64,000 bases of DNA from Pseudobacteriovorax antillogorgiicola (GCF_900177345.1 NZ_FWZT01000005.1:124001-188000), one strand, 5' to 3'; counted from the first letter of the stretch, positions 17,330-26,110 are shown. The notes: generated from the letters alone by a model not told the origin. Program-made: numbers and translations.

Positions 17330-18433
17330 ATGAAGTATTTTATGCTGATCTTGTTTCTCACTGTTCTGGATACCATCGCTGTATCTCAGATAAAGGTCGC
17401 CTTTGTTAGGCCTGGAAGGCAATCTAATATTTTCTGGGGAAAAGTTTCGAAAGTGTTTGAAAAGGCCGCTCAAGATCTAAGTGTAAGCTATAGAATTCAT
17501 ATTGCGGGGGACTATATTCCCGAGAAAATGGAAAATCTAATTGGCTACATGAAAGCCTTAGATGACGCCATTAACAGCCAACCGGATTACCTCATAACTT
17601 ATGTTGTTCGGCAAGAAACCATTAGATTACTCGAAAGAACAAAGAGTACAAAAACTAAGGTTTTTTTGATCAATGCTGCAATACCCGAAGAAGAGTTGGT
17701 TCACGTTGGCCGACCCAGGGACAGATTTCCAAACTGGTTAGGCCATATGCATCCAGATGATGAAAAGGCGGGATATGACTTGGCAAAGAATCTTATCACA
17801 ATTGCGCAGCAGGATTTCACTGGTTCCTTGGAAATGATCGCTCTTTCGGGTAGCAAAGAGTCGAGTCCGGGCTATCTAAGAGCAGAGGGCCTAAAACAAG
17901 CTGTCAAAGACCACCCCAATGTCAAACTTAAGGAACATAGATATATCTACGACTGGTCTCCAAAACGAGCTAAAAGAACAGCGGAGAAGTTATTGGATAA
18001 CACTAGCGCACCTAAAATCGTCTGGACTGCAAGCGATGCAATGGCACTTGAAGTCGCTGAAATTGCCATAAAAAAGAGTTTAGAACCAAACAAAAACATA
18101 TTTATCGGTGGTGTTGACTGGCTTGATGGTGCTTTGACTGGGATTGAGAATGGAAAGATTGCTGTGTCCATGGGAGGTCATTTGATGGAAGCTGCGTGGG
18201 CCCTTATCTTACTACACGACTACCACCACGGTATTGACTTTGCTGATTCTCTAGGAACTCAAATTCAGTCTAAGATGAGTCCCATTCACAAAGACAACAT
18301 TTCACACCTTGCCAAATCATTTCGGTTTGAACAACTTAAAACGATCGACTTCAGGAATCTTTCCAAAGTATATAACAAAGGCCTGAAGGTTCATATCACA
18401 AATCTGGAAGATACGATTAAGCAGTCTGAGTAA
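17330..18433 (+). CDS. Periplasmic binding protein, LacI/RbsB (Peripla_BP_4) type
   Basis: 367 residues with a signal peptide (MKYFMLILFLTVLDTIAVSQ). The fold is that of type I periplasmic sugar-binding proteins: IKVAFVRPGRQSNIFWGKVSKVFEKAA, the MKALDDAINSQPDYLITY segment, EMIALSGSKESSPGYLRAEG, IVWTASDAMALEVAEIA, and FIGGVDWLDGALTGIENG. It is close in plan to RbsB and LuxP, the AI-2 receptor that signals through LuxQ. Its ATG lies 1 bp after the kinase stop. With no permease in the operon, a sensory role beside the membrane kinase is the likely job; the ligand is unknown. Confidence 0.85.
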   Translation: MKYFMLILFLTVLDTIAVSQIKVAFVRPGRQSNIFWGKVSKVFEKAAQDLSVSYRIHIAGDYIPEKMENLIGYMKALDDAINSQPDYLITYVVRQETIRLLERTKSTKTKVFLINAAIPEEELVHVGRPRDRFPNWLGHMHPDDEKAGYDLAKNLITIAQQDFTGSLEMIALSGSKESSPGYLRAEGLKQAVKDHPNVKLKEHRYIYDWSPKRAKRTAEKLLDNTSAPKIVWTASDAMALEVAEIAIKKSLEPNKNIFIGGVDWLDGALTGIENGKIAVSMGGHLMEAAWALILLHDYHHGIDFADSLGTQIQSKMSPIHKDNISHLAKSFRFEQLKTIDFRNLSKVYNKGLKVHITNLEDTIKQSE

Positions 18434-18451
18434 TCATTTTTCTGGTCAAGT

Positions 18452-19867
18452 CTATTTGCCAATTCTAACAATACCACCTAGAGTACCTTGAAAAAAGGTT
18501 CCATTGTCAACGAAATCACCTGCCATCTGCAGAGTATTGCCAAAGATTCCAGACTTAACTCTCTTCCTTTTCATTAACGCCCCTGTTTCGAAGTCAATCG
18601 CTGCAAAGTCGTATCGGTTGAAAATCTTAAATGGTGAAATAGATGATTGATGGAGTACTGTTGTATATATTAGCCCATCAGCAAGAGACAGTTTTGGAAC
18701 TGCTGCAGACGCGATTTCATTATTCCAAACCAAGTGACAACCTCTGTTGTCCTCAGCAATATCAACTCTAGCCATGCCTCCTAGAAAATATGCTCCTTGA
18801 TTTTTATGAAGCTGCTTCTGATTAGAGTCTACTGGATATTGATAACCATAAGTGGAAGAAACAACAATGTTTCTATCAAAGCCAATCGCCGAATTTTCTG
18901 TTCCCGAGTTCCCTTCATGAAACAGTCTTAACTTACAGACAAGGGGGTGCCGTTTACCGTGTGGTTCAGCTCTAAACACCAAAAGTGACATTCGTGGACT
19001 GTCATTATCAGTAATCATGACGAATTCTTCGTTTTCTGGTCCGAAAAAGGTCGGTGTCGCCCCGCTACCATAGCTAAGCTGGCCCGGCTTGATACCATCC
19101 CCTCTCTGGTATGTCTCGCTCCAATCGATCTGTACGCTGCTATTTTCTCGTCGAGACAAAACGTACAAGGCCTTGTTCGTTACAACTGCGACTTTTCCAT
19201 TTCTCGACGACGATATTGAGTTTGCTATAGTTTCATCATCAGCTATCTGCAACATAGAAACTTCCTGTGATACAGGATCAAGGTACCCCACTAGAGAGCG
19301 CTCAGAAGCAAACCATATCTTTCCATCGCTGCTAGGATTCACACTCGCAATTGCACCGCACTCGATATCTTGGCAAAAATTATTAATGTCCGGCGCTAGA
19401 TCGAATTGTGTCGTGATAAGGAGTTGCCAGTTGCCATTCGTATTTCTTGCTTCAATATAGAGAATCTTGTAGTCACCATCCATCACCACAAGATGATTTT
19501 CGTCATTCAGGAAACCATAGATATTACCCAAAAGACTTCCTCCCGAAAATTCAAGGTCCGCCAAGGGCTTCAGAGAGTTCTGATCAAAAAGGTATATTAC
19601 AGGCTGTCTTCTAAAGAGCTTAGTACAGATGGCAAAGACCATTTGATTCGCAGTTGCTAACACAGTCGGACAGGCAGCACTTAGGTGTTTGTAGTCAGCC
19701 TTTGCCGTAGCAAAGGTTGGGCCCGATTTCAGACTGGTGTCACTAGCAAAGAGATCCCCGTGCATTGTCTTGTATTTATAAAAACTAGAACCTGAACTCG
19801 GTAAGGCAGTTATAATTCCTAGAGATATAATCATGAATCGAACTCTATGTGACAGCCAGCTCTTCAT
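18452..19867 (-). CDS. Exported beta-propeller-like protein of unknown function
   Basis: 471 residues with a Sec-type signal (RFMIISLGIITALPSSG). The mature part is dominated by beta-strand-like repeats of about 45-60 residues (for example DGKIWFASERSLVGYLDP, NGKVAVVTNKALYVLSRR, DGLIYTTVLHQSS), suggesting a propeller. Eight or so Cys are scattered through it. I do not recognise a family or catalytic residues. It ends 18 bp from the end of the convergent binding-protein operon, leaving little room for separate terminators. Confidence 0.75.
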   Translation of the reverse strand: MKSWLSHRVRFMIISLGIITALPSSGSSFYKYKTMHGDLFASDTSLKSGPTFATAKADYKHLSAACPTVLATANQMVFAICTKLFRRQPVIYLFDQNSLKPLADLEFSGGSLLGNIYGFLNDENHLVVMDGDYKILYIEARNTNGNWQLLITTQFDLAPDINNFCQDIECGAIASVNPSSDGKIWFASERSLVGYLDPVSQEVSMLQIADDETIANSISSSRNGKVAVVTNKALYVLSRRENSSVQIDWSETYQRGDGIKPGQLSYGSGATPTFFGPENEEFVMITDNDSPRMSLLVFRAEPHGKRHPLVCKLRLFHEGNSGTENSAIGFDRNIVVSSTYGYQYPVDSNQKQLHKNQGAYFLGGMARVDIAEDNRGCHLVWNNEIASAAVPKLSLADGLIYTTVLHQSSISPFKIFNRYDFAAIDFETGALMKRKRVKSGIFGNTLQMAGDFVDNGTFFQGTLGGIVRIGK

Positions 19868-20116
19868 ACTTAACCCCGCTCATATGTAAAATACGGATTT
19901 TATCTCTAAAAAAGCGCTGATCAATTCAGATATGATAAATTGTGAAGCAGGGACTGTTAACGTTTCAAAGACACGCAGCTAGTCTGACTTCATATCGGAT
20001 GCTTGTGAACATCCACAGCACCTAGTAGGTATGTTACTTCATTGGATCGCTTGCAACTTATAAAGTTCGCGTTTAGCAGTGAATTTAAACCGTCCTTACA
20101 GAGCGCTCCAATTGCT
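19868..20116. other. Intergenic region upstream of the propeller gene
   Basis: About 250 bp with no supportable gene. It should hold the promoter of the minus-strand propeller gene. At 19977 it contains AGCTAGTCTGACT, which is also found near 13176; a 13-bp match that may be chance. Confidence 0.35.
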
Positions 20117-20230
20117 TAGTCAAGTTGAATTCTCGGCTAGGCGGCAAGGAGCGATCGAGGAGACAGGGCGTGCTGGGTACGGTGACGAGCGAGTGACGAA
20201 GTCAGCAACGCCGAAGCTTCAAATCGACTA
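20117..20230. repeat. 114-bp element with 21-bp imperfect terminal inverted repeats
   Basis: The ends at 20117-20137 (starting TAGTCAAGTTGAA) and 20210-20230 (ending TCAAATCGACTA) are inverted copies with about 5 mismatches in 21 bp. Between them is a purine-rich core of GAGCGA/GACGA-type motifs (GGCAAGGAGCGATCGAGGAG ... GGTGACGAGCGAGTGACGAA). There is no coding capacity. Such short GAGCGA-rich cassettes are known as dispersed non-autonomous intergenic repeats in several bacterial groups; whether it is repeated in this genome cannot be judged from one window. It lies between the propeller gene and the RND remnant, a spot that has also suffered a deletion. Confidence 0.6.
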
Positions 20231-20254
20231 GGCACTAGCAATGAAAATATCCTA

Positions 20255-20671
20255 TTATTTGCTAGCTAAGAAGCTCAGCTTTTTCGACTTTTGAAGGACT
20301 CTGTCAAGATCTTCTAGCCCTAGGTATAAGCATGGAACGATCACCAGTATAATTGCCGTTGCAAACAAGATCCCGAACCCAAGGGAGATTGCCATAGGAA
20401 TGAGGTGTCTGGCTTGACTCGACGTTTCAAGAATTATCGGAGTTAAACCTGCAAACGTTGTGATAGTAGTAAGAAAGATAGGGCGAAAACGTCGCAATCC
20501 AGACTCACTGATGGCTCGATCGGCAGGTAGTGAGTCTCGCTTTTGATTGGCATAGGAAATCATAATCAAGGCATCGTTAACCACAACCCCAGACAATGCA
20601 ATTAGCCCCATCAGACTAACCAAAGACAAATCATATCCCACCCTGCTATTGCACGGGCGGCTTTCAGGCAT
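20255..20671 (-). pseudogene. C-terminal fragment of an RND (AcrB-type) efflux transporter
   Basis: About 125 residues of the last transmembrane block of an AcrB/HAE1 family pump: [25 protein letters not shown], then [24 protein letters not shown] and the final helices. Full-length pumps have over 1000 residues, so about 90% is missing. The frame enters at about 20640, immediately after the truncated start of an outer-membrane efflux lipoprotein in another frame. This is what one large deletion inside an efflux operon would leave. Not functional as a transporter. Confidence 0.85.
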
Positions 20672-20916
20672 TCTTGAGCTGCCTTAAGACCTAAGTTTCC
20701 AGCCATCCCTTGTGCCATCAAACCCTTAAGTTGGTCGTCTTCAAATACACCCCACCAAGGTCCCTGTGTTGTAACAGAACCGCTTTGTGAAAACTGCATG
20801 GGAATGGCAACGGGAGTCTTTAGCTGCTCCTTCCACTGACTGCTACAAGCCTGGGCTAGGAGGGTCACAGCAGCCAAGTTAGTTCGCAAGCTATGGAAGC
20901 TACGCAGTTGCAACAA
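20641..20916 (-). pseudogene. N-terminal fragment of a NodT-type outer-membrane efflux lipoprotein
   Basis: The first ~90 residues of an RND outer-membrane factor: a lipoprotein-like signal (LAAVTLLAQAC), then [35 protein letters not shown], the well-known start of the NodT/OprM family (W-W-x-x-F-x-D-x-x-L and the N-x-x-L-x-A helix). The homology stops abruptly at about 20641, where pump C-terminal sequence begins. The ancestral order was therefore outer-membrane factor first and pump last, with an adaptor probably lost between them. Confidence 0.75.
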
Positions 20917-21135
20917 AGGCTGGCTCCGAAACGTCTTAGAGAATATGTTTGGCCAGATCGTAGCGTATATTCCATAATGTCCCTAGGGTACTGCTGTAAT
21001 AATATGATGCACCTTTGCCCAGCTAGAAGCACTTACATAAACTCTGTCATAGGCAGATAATTTAGTCCCGCAAACTTATCTAGTCCTTATTAACTTCCGA
21101 TCGAAGATCCAGACACTGGTTTTACGTGAGGAAGT

Positions 21136-22152
21136 ATGGAAGCATCAAAAATTATCCAAAAGACAGCGTCCGAGAATGATTTGCTTGAGGATCGGGAAAG
21201 ACACGATAATCATCTCATTCGCCTATTTACTGAAGAGAATGAAAATTTAAGAGCAGGCCTTTCAACCATACAGAAGAACATCGCTGAAGCAGTCAGCTCC
21301 AACAACGAGACCATTGAATCCAACCAAGACACACGAGAAAAGTTTGATAGTATCTTATCAGAGGTCAATGCGCTCGCTCGCGAGTCTGTGCGACTTTCTG
21401 AACTTTTGGTGAATGTCGAACAAAAAGTTGCAAAGCTGAGTGAATCCATATCAGATATTCAAGGTTTCTCGAAGTCAATACAAGGAATTGCTGACCAAAC
21501 AAACCTTCTTGCTCTAAATGCGACCATTGAATCGGCACGGGCAGGAGAAAGTGGAAGGGGCTTCGCAGTTGTTGCCAATGAAGTAAAGGAGTTGTCCAAC
21601 CAAACATCTGCCCTTACAGATAACATTAATCATTCGGTAAGCTCAATTGTCGAGGAAAGCAAAGACATAAGTATCGCTGTTGCGGATGCTAGCGCAAGCA
21701 GTACCTCAAGCACGGAAAAAATGTCTACTTTTCTAGATGATATTAGCGATGTCATACAGAAGAACAACAATTCCAGTCGGCGGGTTTCCAAAGTTAATGA
21801 TCACATATTCATCACTCTCGCCAAGCTTGATCACGTCATCTGGAAGGTCAATACATATCTTTCAGTCGCTAGGCAGAAGGAAGAATTTCAATTTGTTGAC
21901 TACCATAATTGCAGACTTGGCAAATGGTATTACGAAGGTGATGGAAAGAAAAGCTTCTCCCACCTCCCAAGCTACTCCCAGCTTGAGCTACCACACTCAA
22001 AGGTACATCTTGGCACTAAAGCAGTCTTTGAACTTCTGCATGATATCGATTCTAACTTTGAGAAGCTGAAAAAGTCCCTCCAAGACATGGAGGAGGGCAG
22101 TCAAGGGGTTTTCGAGATACTAGACCTCATTCTTCACGAAAAACAGACTTAG
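21136..22152 (+). CDS. Soluble chemoreceptor (MCP signalling domain) with C-terminal zinc-binding CZB domain
   Basis: 338 residues and no transmembrane segment, so a cytoplasmic receptor. A coiled coil leads to the conserved MCP hairpin tip [20 protein letters not shown] (about 118-137) followed by [17 protein letters not shown]. The C-terminus is a CZB (chemoreceptor zinc-binding) domain, with likely zinc ligands His233 (LDHVIWK), Cys259 ([11 protein letters not shown]), His287 and His291 (PHSKVH). Known CZB proteins sense zinc or oxidants such as hypochlorite and signal through CheA/CheW or a diguanylate cyclase. No chemotaxis genes lie next to it. GAGG at 7 nt supports the ATG. Confidence 0.9.
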   Translation: MEASKIIQKTASENDLLEDRERHDNHLIRLFTEENENLRAGLSTIQKNIAEAVSSNNETIESNQDTREKFDSILSEVNALARESVRLSELLVNVEQKVAKLSESISDIQGFSKSIQGIADQTNLLALNATIESARAGESGRGFAVVANEVKELSNQTSALTDNINHSVSSIVEESKDISIAVADASASSTSSTEKMSTFLDDISDVIQKNNNSSRRVSKVNDHIFITLAKLDHVIWKVNTYLSVARQKEEFQFVDYHNCRLGKWYYEGDGKKSFSHLPSYSQLELPHSKVHLGTKAVFELLHDIDSNFEKLKKSLQDMEEGSQGVFEILDLILHEKQT

Positions 22153-22178
22153 AGTTTTCATTACCCTAGTTCAGGATT

Positions 22179-22661
22179 CTATCTGCCTCTCATATATTCC
22201 ACAAGCTGATCGAAGCAAGTCCCCCAGCCATCAAGGAATCCCATTTCATAGTGTTTCTTCCAAGCATCTTCTGAGGCATGCCTAGCTATGGCAGTATACT
22301 TGGCACCTTTTTCGGTTGGCTCGATTGTTATTATTCCAGTCCAAGGAAAATCACCCTCGCCAAATGCAGGAACGGGCCGAAAGCCAGGCTCCATACAGTT
22401 GGTCCAACTCAAGCGCAGGCCTTCAACAATCTCTAAGTAGCAACCAACTCCCGGAAACTCCTCGCCCTCGGGCGAACACATCACGGTTCTAAAAATGCCT
22501 CCAGGACGAAGGTCGATTTCGCAGTCGCTAAGCTGCCACGGTTTCGGAACAAACCAATGTTTGAGATGTTCAGGTTTGGTCCAAGCCTCCCAGATGAGTT
22601 TCGAAGGGATATCCACGTCACGCTCGATCACGAGATCAAGTTTTGGATCGATAACAACCAT
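22179..22661 (-). CDS. SRPBCC / AHSA1-type START-like domain protein
   Basis: 160 residues forming one helix-grip domain of the Aha1-C-like SRPBCC family: IERDVDIPSKLIWEAWTKPEHLKHWF at the start, GGIFRTVMCSPEGEEF in the middle, and DGWGTCFDQLVEYM at the end. These proteins have a large hydrophobic pocket and often bind lipids or small organics. The gene lies 11 bp after an ArsR regulator, an arrangement that recurs in many bacteria. Cargo and role are unknown. Confidence 0.88.
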   Translation of the reverse strand: MVVIDPKLDLVIERDVDIPSKLIWEAWTKPEHLKHWFVPKPWQLSDCEIDLRPGGIFRTVMCSPEGEEFPGVGCYLEIVEGLRLSWTNCMEPGFRPVPAFGEGDFPWTGIITIEPTEKGAKYTAIARHASEDAWKKHYEMGFLDGWGTCFDQLVEYMRGR

Positions 22662-22672
22662 GCCTACTACTC

Positions 22673-22987
22673 CTATTCCTTAGATTGAAGATCATTGAGA
22701 TACTCTTCGAGCCGATCAAGTCTGGCTTCCCACATTCTTCGAACACCATCCAAGTAATCAGTCATTTCATTAAGCCCCTTAGGGTTTATCGAGTAAAGCC
22801 TTCGTTGGGCGTCTTTTTTGACTTCAACAAGGCTATGTTCTCTTAATACCTTAAGATGCTGCGAGATTGCAGGAGCCGATACCTTAAATCGCTTGACGAT
22901 GTCTGATGCTGTCATCTCGCCCTGCTCCGCAAGCAGGCTTACAATCTCTTGTCTTCGAGGTTCTGCTAAAGCAGCAAATGCGTTCAT
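22673..22987 (-). CDS. ArsR-family transcriptional regulator
   Basis: 104 residues from the ATG at 22987, which has GGAGG at 7 nt (a GTG at 23002 would add five residues). It is a compact winged helix: AFAALAEPRRQEIVSLL, ASDIVKRFKVSAPAISQHLKVL as the recognition region, then RRLYSINPKGL. It lacks the metal-binding Cys motif of arsenic/zinc sensors, consistent with the subgroup paired with AHSA1-type proteins. It presumably represses its own operon. The upstream AT-rich stretch (CTTAAATAAG and neighbours) may hold the operator. Confidence 0.9.
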   Translation of the reverse strand: MNAFAALAEPRRQEIVSLLAEQGEMTASDIVKRFKVSAPAISQHLKVLREHSLVEVKKDAQRRLYSINPKGLNEMTDYLDGVRRMWEARLDRLEEYLNDLQSKE

Positions 22988-23002
22988 TCTTGACCTCCTC
23001 AC

Positions 23003-23325
23003 ATTATTAAGTATCGGCTTATTTAAGTAAATAGTTAATTTAAAATTTCATCTAAGTCAAAGTGAAATCGTTTCTCATTCATGCCAGACTTACGGATCAA
23101 TACTTCTAGAGAGCTACCATTCTCGCTTACTCTGGCTGCACTTATATAAACAACCAATATAACAGAAAAACTCTTCATAGATCCCGAAACATCCTAAAGC
23201 TTTCTCAGGGATGTCCGATAGTGATAATTATTATCAACTTCATTTTTCTTCATTTTTAAATTGCATTGTGATAGTAAGAATCGATTTTATTTTGAACGCC
23301 TTTAAAGAGCCTGGGGGAAACATAC
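23003..23325. other. Divergent promoter region (ArsR operon / iron operon)
   Basis: About 320 bp between ArsR and the DUF4856 gene. It has no gene of its own. It is AT-rich and contains the perfect 15-bp Fur-type palindrome described separately, placing that site about 90 bp upstream of the iron operon's first start codon. Confidence 0.5.
23217..23236. promoter_or_regulatory. Fur box upstream of the iron operon
   Basis: TGATAATTATTATCA (23222-23236) is a perfect 7-1-7 palindrome identical to the core Fur consensus TGATAATnATTATCA. The overlapping 19-mer starting at 23217, GATAGTGATAATTATTATC, differs from the classical Fur 19-mer at two positions. It lies about 90 bp upstream of the DUF4856 gene, so iron repression of the four-gene operon is very likely. 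Confidence 0.88.
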
Positions 23326-24873
23326 ATGGCCCTGAATCTTCATTCAAAAAAACTCATTTTTATTCTCGGTGGTTTACTTCTCTCCTGTTCGTCAGACGAC
23401 TCTGATGATTCTGGCAGTTCCAACACTATTGCCAACTATGAAAGCGCTTCAGATGTGATCACTAGCCTCACAGGTGATGTGAAGTCATCCTATGATGCCG
23501 CACCGGAGACCTATACGTTCACGAGGGACAACGCCTCTACCGTCAGTTATACTGGTCAAACATTCCGACAGGTTTTAATTGAGGATTTGAAGACCTATAT
23601 TGAGACTCTTGAGCAAGGGACCTACCAAGGCTCCAGCGATGATGCTCTAGCATCTCTCAATTCTTACGTTTCCTATTCATACGACAACTCTTCGGTTGCC
23701 AGCGGTGCGATCAACGGCTCTTCAAGTTTTAGCGTCACCGCTAAAGATACCAGCGAAACAAGCATCGCCATTGCCGAGGGAACAACATACGCTGTAATTC
23801 AAGATCCTGGCTCCAACCTTCTTGGCAAGTTTGCTGGCAACGATAACGAAGAGCTGCCCCGCGATAGTTTTTTAGGTTGGACAACCCTTGAGTTTAACGG
23901 CCAGGATCTCAGCAGCCTCGATATCGATAGCTCTGGCGATGGCAAGGTTGAGCCGGAAGATCTTCTCGGAGCGTGGCTACGCATCATCGCAGACCAAGCA
24001 GTTGATGGCCAAGCCTTTACCGTAGCTAATGGCGACCAGCCTGCGCAGAGTGTGACTGCTGCCTACCTAACTGAGTCGGGACTCGACCTTAGACAGTTGG
24101 TTCAAAAATTTATTCATGGGGCCGTGAGCTTTTCCCAGGCTACCGATGACTACCTTAGTGTGACCCGTGGTGACGAAAAGGGAATTTTAGCCGACAACTC
24201 AGGGCCCGCAAAGGCTGATGTGGTCTATACTGCCCGCGAGCATCATTGGGACGAAGCCTTTGGCTATTTCGGAGCTGCGCGCGATTTCTTATCTTACACA
24301 GACGATCAGACTAAGAACAAACTTTCAATCGATACCGATAACAGTGGTTCCATTGCGCTGCTATCTGAGAAAAACTTTGGAATCTCAGTCAATGCAGCTA
24401 AGCGAGACTCTGGCAGCACCACTGGCTTAGATCTATCGTCAACAATTATGAATTCATTCGTTAAAGGTCGTCACCTGATCGCTGAAAAGCCAGAGGGTTA
24501 CGAAACTGCTGTGACCGCTCTAGCAACAATGATTCGTATCGACTGGGAAAAAGTCTTAGCTGCCACCGTCATTCACTACATCAACGACACCATCTCTGAG
24601 ATGGACCAATACGGAAGTTCGGAATACCTTTTCACTGACCACGCAAAGTTTTGGTCAGAGATGAAAGGCTTCGCCCTTGGTCTGCAATTCAGCCCTGAGA
24701 AGATTCTTAGCGATGAGCAGTTCACACAGCTTCATACCTTGTTTGGAGATGCTCCCGTGTTAGGTAGCGCTGGCAGCGACGCCCTAGCAACTTACAAAAC
24801 ATCACTACTTGAAGCACGTGCCCTTCTACAAAGCGCTTATGCTTTTGATGCCTCTGACGTTGAAAACTGGTAA
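23326..24873 (+). CDS. DUF4856-family lipoprotein, iron-uptake associated
   Basis: 515 residues. The signal ends in a lipobox (GLLLSC) followed by a Ser/Asp-rich tether. The mature part begins with the family pattern YTFTRDNASTVSYTGQTFRQ and the helical segment LIEDLKTYIETL; later come DEAFGYFGAARDF and TDNSGSIALLSEKNFGIS, a possible Ca-binding-like loop. DUF4856 proteins are usually found beside imelysins in Fur-regulated clusters, as here; the biochemical role is unknown but periplasmic iron handling is inferred. First gene of the operon, behind a perfect Fur box. Confidence 0.85.
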   Translation: MALNLHSKKLIFILGGLLLSCSSDDSDDSGSSNTIANYESASDVITSLTGDVKSSYDAAPETYTFTRDNASTVSYTGQTFRQVLIEDLKTYIETLEQGTYQGSSDDALASLNSYVSYSYDNSSVASGAINGSSSFSVTAKDTSETSIAIAEGTTYAVIQDPGSNLLGKFAGNDNEELPRDSFLGWTTLEFNGQDLSSLDIDSSGDGKVEPEDLLGAWLRIIADQAVDGQAFTVANGDQPAQSVTAAYLTESGLDLRQLVQKFIHGAVSFSQATDDYLSVTRGDEKGILADNSGPAKADVVYTAREHHWDEAFGYFGAARDFLSYTDDQTKNKLSIDTDNSGSIALLSEKNFGISVNAAKRDSGSTTGLDLSSTIMNSFVKGRHLIAEKPEGYETAVTALATMIRIDWEKVLAATVIHYINDTISEMDQYGSSEYLFTDHAKFWSEMKGFALGLQFSPEKILSDEQFTQLHTLFGDAPVLGSAGSDALATYKTSLLEARALLQSAYAFDASDVENW

Positions 24874-24882
24874 TTCTGAGTA

Positions 24883-24899
24883 AGGGGGTCAAGCCCCCT
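24883..24899 (+). other. Intercistronic hairpin between DUF4856 and imelysin genes
   Basis: AGGGGG and CCCCCT form a perfect 6-bp GC stem around TCAAG, 10 bp after the DUF4856 stop and 15 bp before the imelysin ATG. There is no T-run, so it is unlikely to be a full terminator. It may block 3' exonucleases or adjust the ratio of the two lipoproteins. Confidence 0.5.
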
Positions 24900-24913
24900 G
24901 GAGTGATTATAAA

Positions 24914-26095
24914 ATGATCCGTCTACCTTGTGCCTTTACGGCGATTCTACTACTTGGCAGCTGCTCAGATAGCAGCTCAAACTCCGAAACCGTCTCTCTT
25001 TATACTTTCGATCGCCTTGAACTCTTGCAAAGCATTGCTAGCTATACCAGCAGCAGCTTTGAAACATTCGCTGGGCAATCTTCTGACTTTGCAGAAAATG
25101 TTACTGGGCTTTGCGAGCAAAGCTCTGATGGCAATGCCTACGGAGCCGAGCTAGAGCAATTGCAAAACTCTTGGAAGTCCATGATGGCCCGATGGCAAGA
25201 GATTGAAGCCTATCAATTTGGGCCTCTAAACGATAACGCAGGAACGTTACGATATGATATTTATAGTTGGCCACTGGTGAACTACTGCACAATCGATCGC
25301 GAAGTTAGCAATTTGCGAGCAGCTGGAGATACCTATCAACTAAGCGATAAGGATTTAGCAAAAGGCTTAGTGGCTCTTGAATATCTTCTATTCGATTCCG
25401 ACCTCAACCATGACTGCACCGACTCCGTTAGCGAAACTGTTGGTTGGAACGATCTATCTGAAGCAGATCGAAGAACAAACCGGTGCCTTTATATGGAACT
25501 TGTAGCTAATGACCTTAGTCAACAAGCTGCAACGCTTCAGACTCAATGGCAGTCGACCTATGCTACAAACCTAGTCGCTACAGGCACAGATTCTGAACTT
25601 CAAGATCGCATCAATCGCATTTCCGATAGTCTCTTTTTCATCGATGGATCGGTTAAAGATCGCAAGCTCGGAGTGCCACTGGCAATTAACGACCTCTGTC
25701 CAGAATTTCCTTGCACGGATGAGGTAGAAAATCCTTGGTCGGGCCAATCTTTGGCAAGCGTCCATTATAATCTTCGAGGATTTCAAGCGGTTTTCCAGGG
25801 TTCAGATGATTCTGCCTTGGGCTTTGATAGCTTCCTATCTGAGGTGGGTCGCAGTGATTTGGCAGATGCTATTAACGAATCCATTGACTCCGCTATCGAA
25901 ACTTCGGAAGCTCTTGCCACAGAAGATTTGGCCTCACTTCTAACTGAACGTTGCCCAGATCTCGATGTCGATGAGCAAACTGGGGTATGTAAACTCTATT
26001 TCCAGGTGAAGGTTATCACGGATGAACTCAAAGGTGAGTTCACAGAGATACTTCAGCTTGAACTACCTCAGCAAACTGCAGGTGACAACGACTAA
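24914..26095 (+). CDS. Imelysin-family lipoprotein (IrpA-like)
   Basis: 393 residues with a lipoprotein signal (AILLLGSC). The two imelysin helical bundles are recognisable: LQNSWKSMMARWQEIEAYQFGP, YDIYSWPLVNYCTID, and AKGLVALEYLLF in the first; VHYNLRGFQAVFQG in the second. Imelysins (peptidase family M75 in name) act in periplasmic iron uptake. The usual G-x-H-x-x-E motif is here GLVALE (residues 151-156), with Val in place of His, so metal binding may differ. GGAG at 9 nt supports the ATG. Second gene of the Fur-controlled operon. Confidence 0.88.
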   Translation: MIRLPCAFTAILLLGSCSDSSSNSETVSLYTFDRLELLQSIASYTSSSFETFAGQSSDFAENVTGLCEQSSDGNAYGAELEQLQNSWKSMMARWQEIEAYQFGPLNDNAGTLRYDIYSWPLVNYCTIDREVSNLRAAGDTYQLSDKDLAKGLVALEYLLFDSDLNHDCTDSVSETVGWNDLSEADRRTNRCLYMELVANDLSQQAATLQTQWQSTYATNLVATGTDSELQDRINRISDSLFFIDGSVKDRKLGVPLAINDLCPEFPCTDEVENPWSGQSLASVHYNLRGFQAVFQGSDDSALGFDSFLSEVGRSDLADAINESIDSAIETSEALATEDLASLLTERCPDLDVDEQTGVCKLYFQVKVITDELKGEFTEILQLELPQQTAGDND

Positions 26096-26110
26096 GTAGG
26101 AATCGCAGCA

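Noticed and set aside
21136-22152. Idea that a chemotaxis cluster lies around the soluble receptor
   Set aside because: Neighbouring genes are an efflux remnant and an ArsR/AHSA1 pair; no CheA, CheW, CheR or CheB is adjacent.
23211-23405. Plus-strand frame of 64 codons covering the Fur box
   Set aside because: It runs through the operator and into the DUF4856 gene in another frame; no ribosome site or conserved feature.
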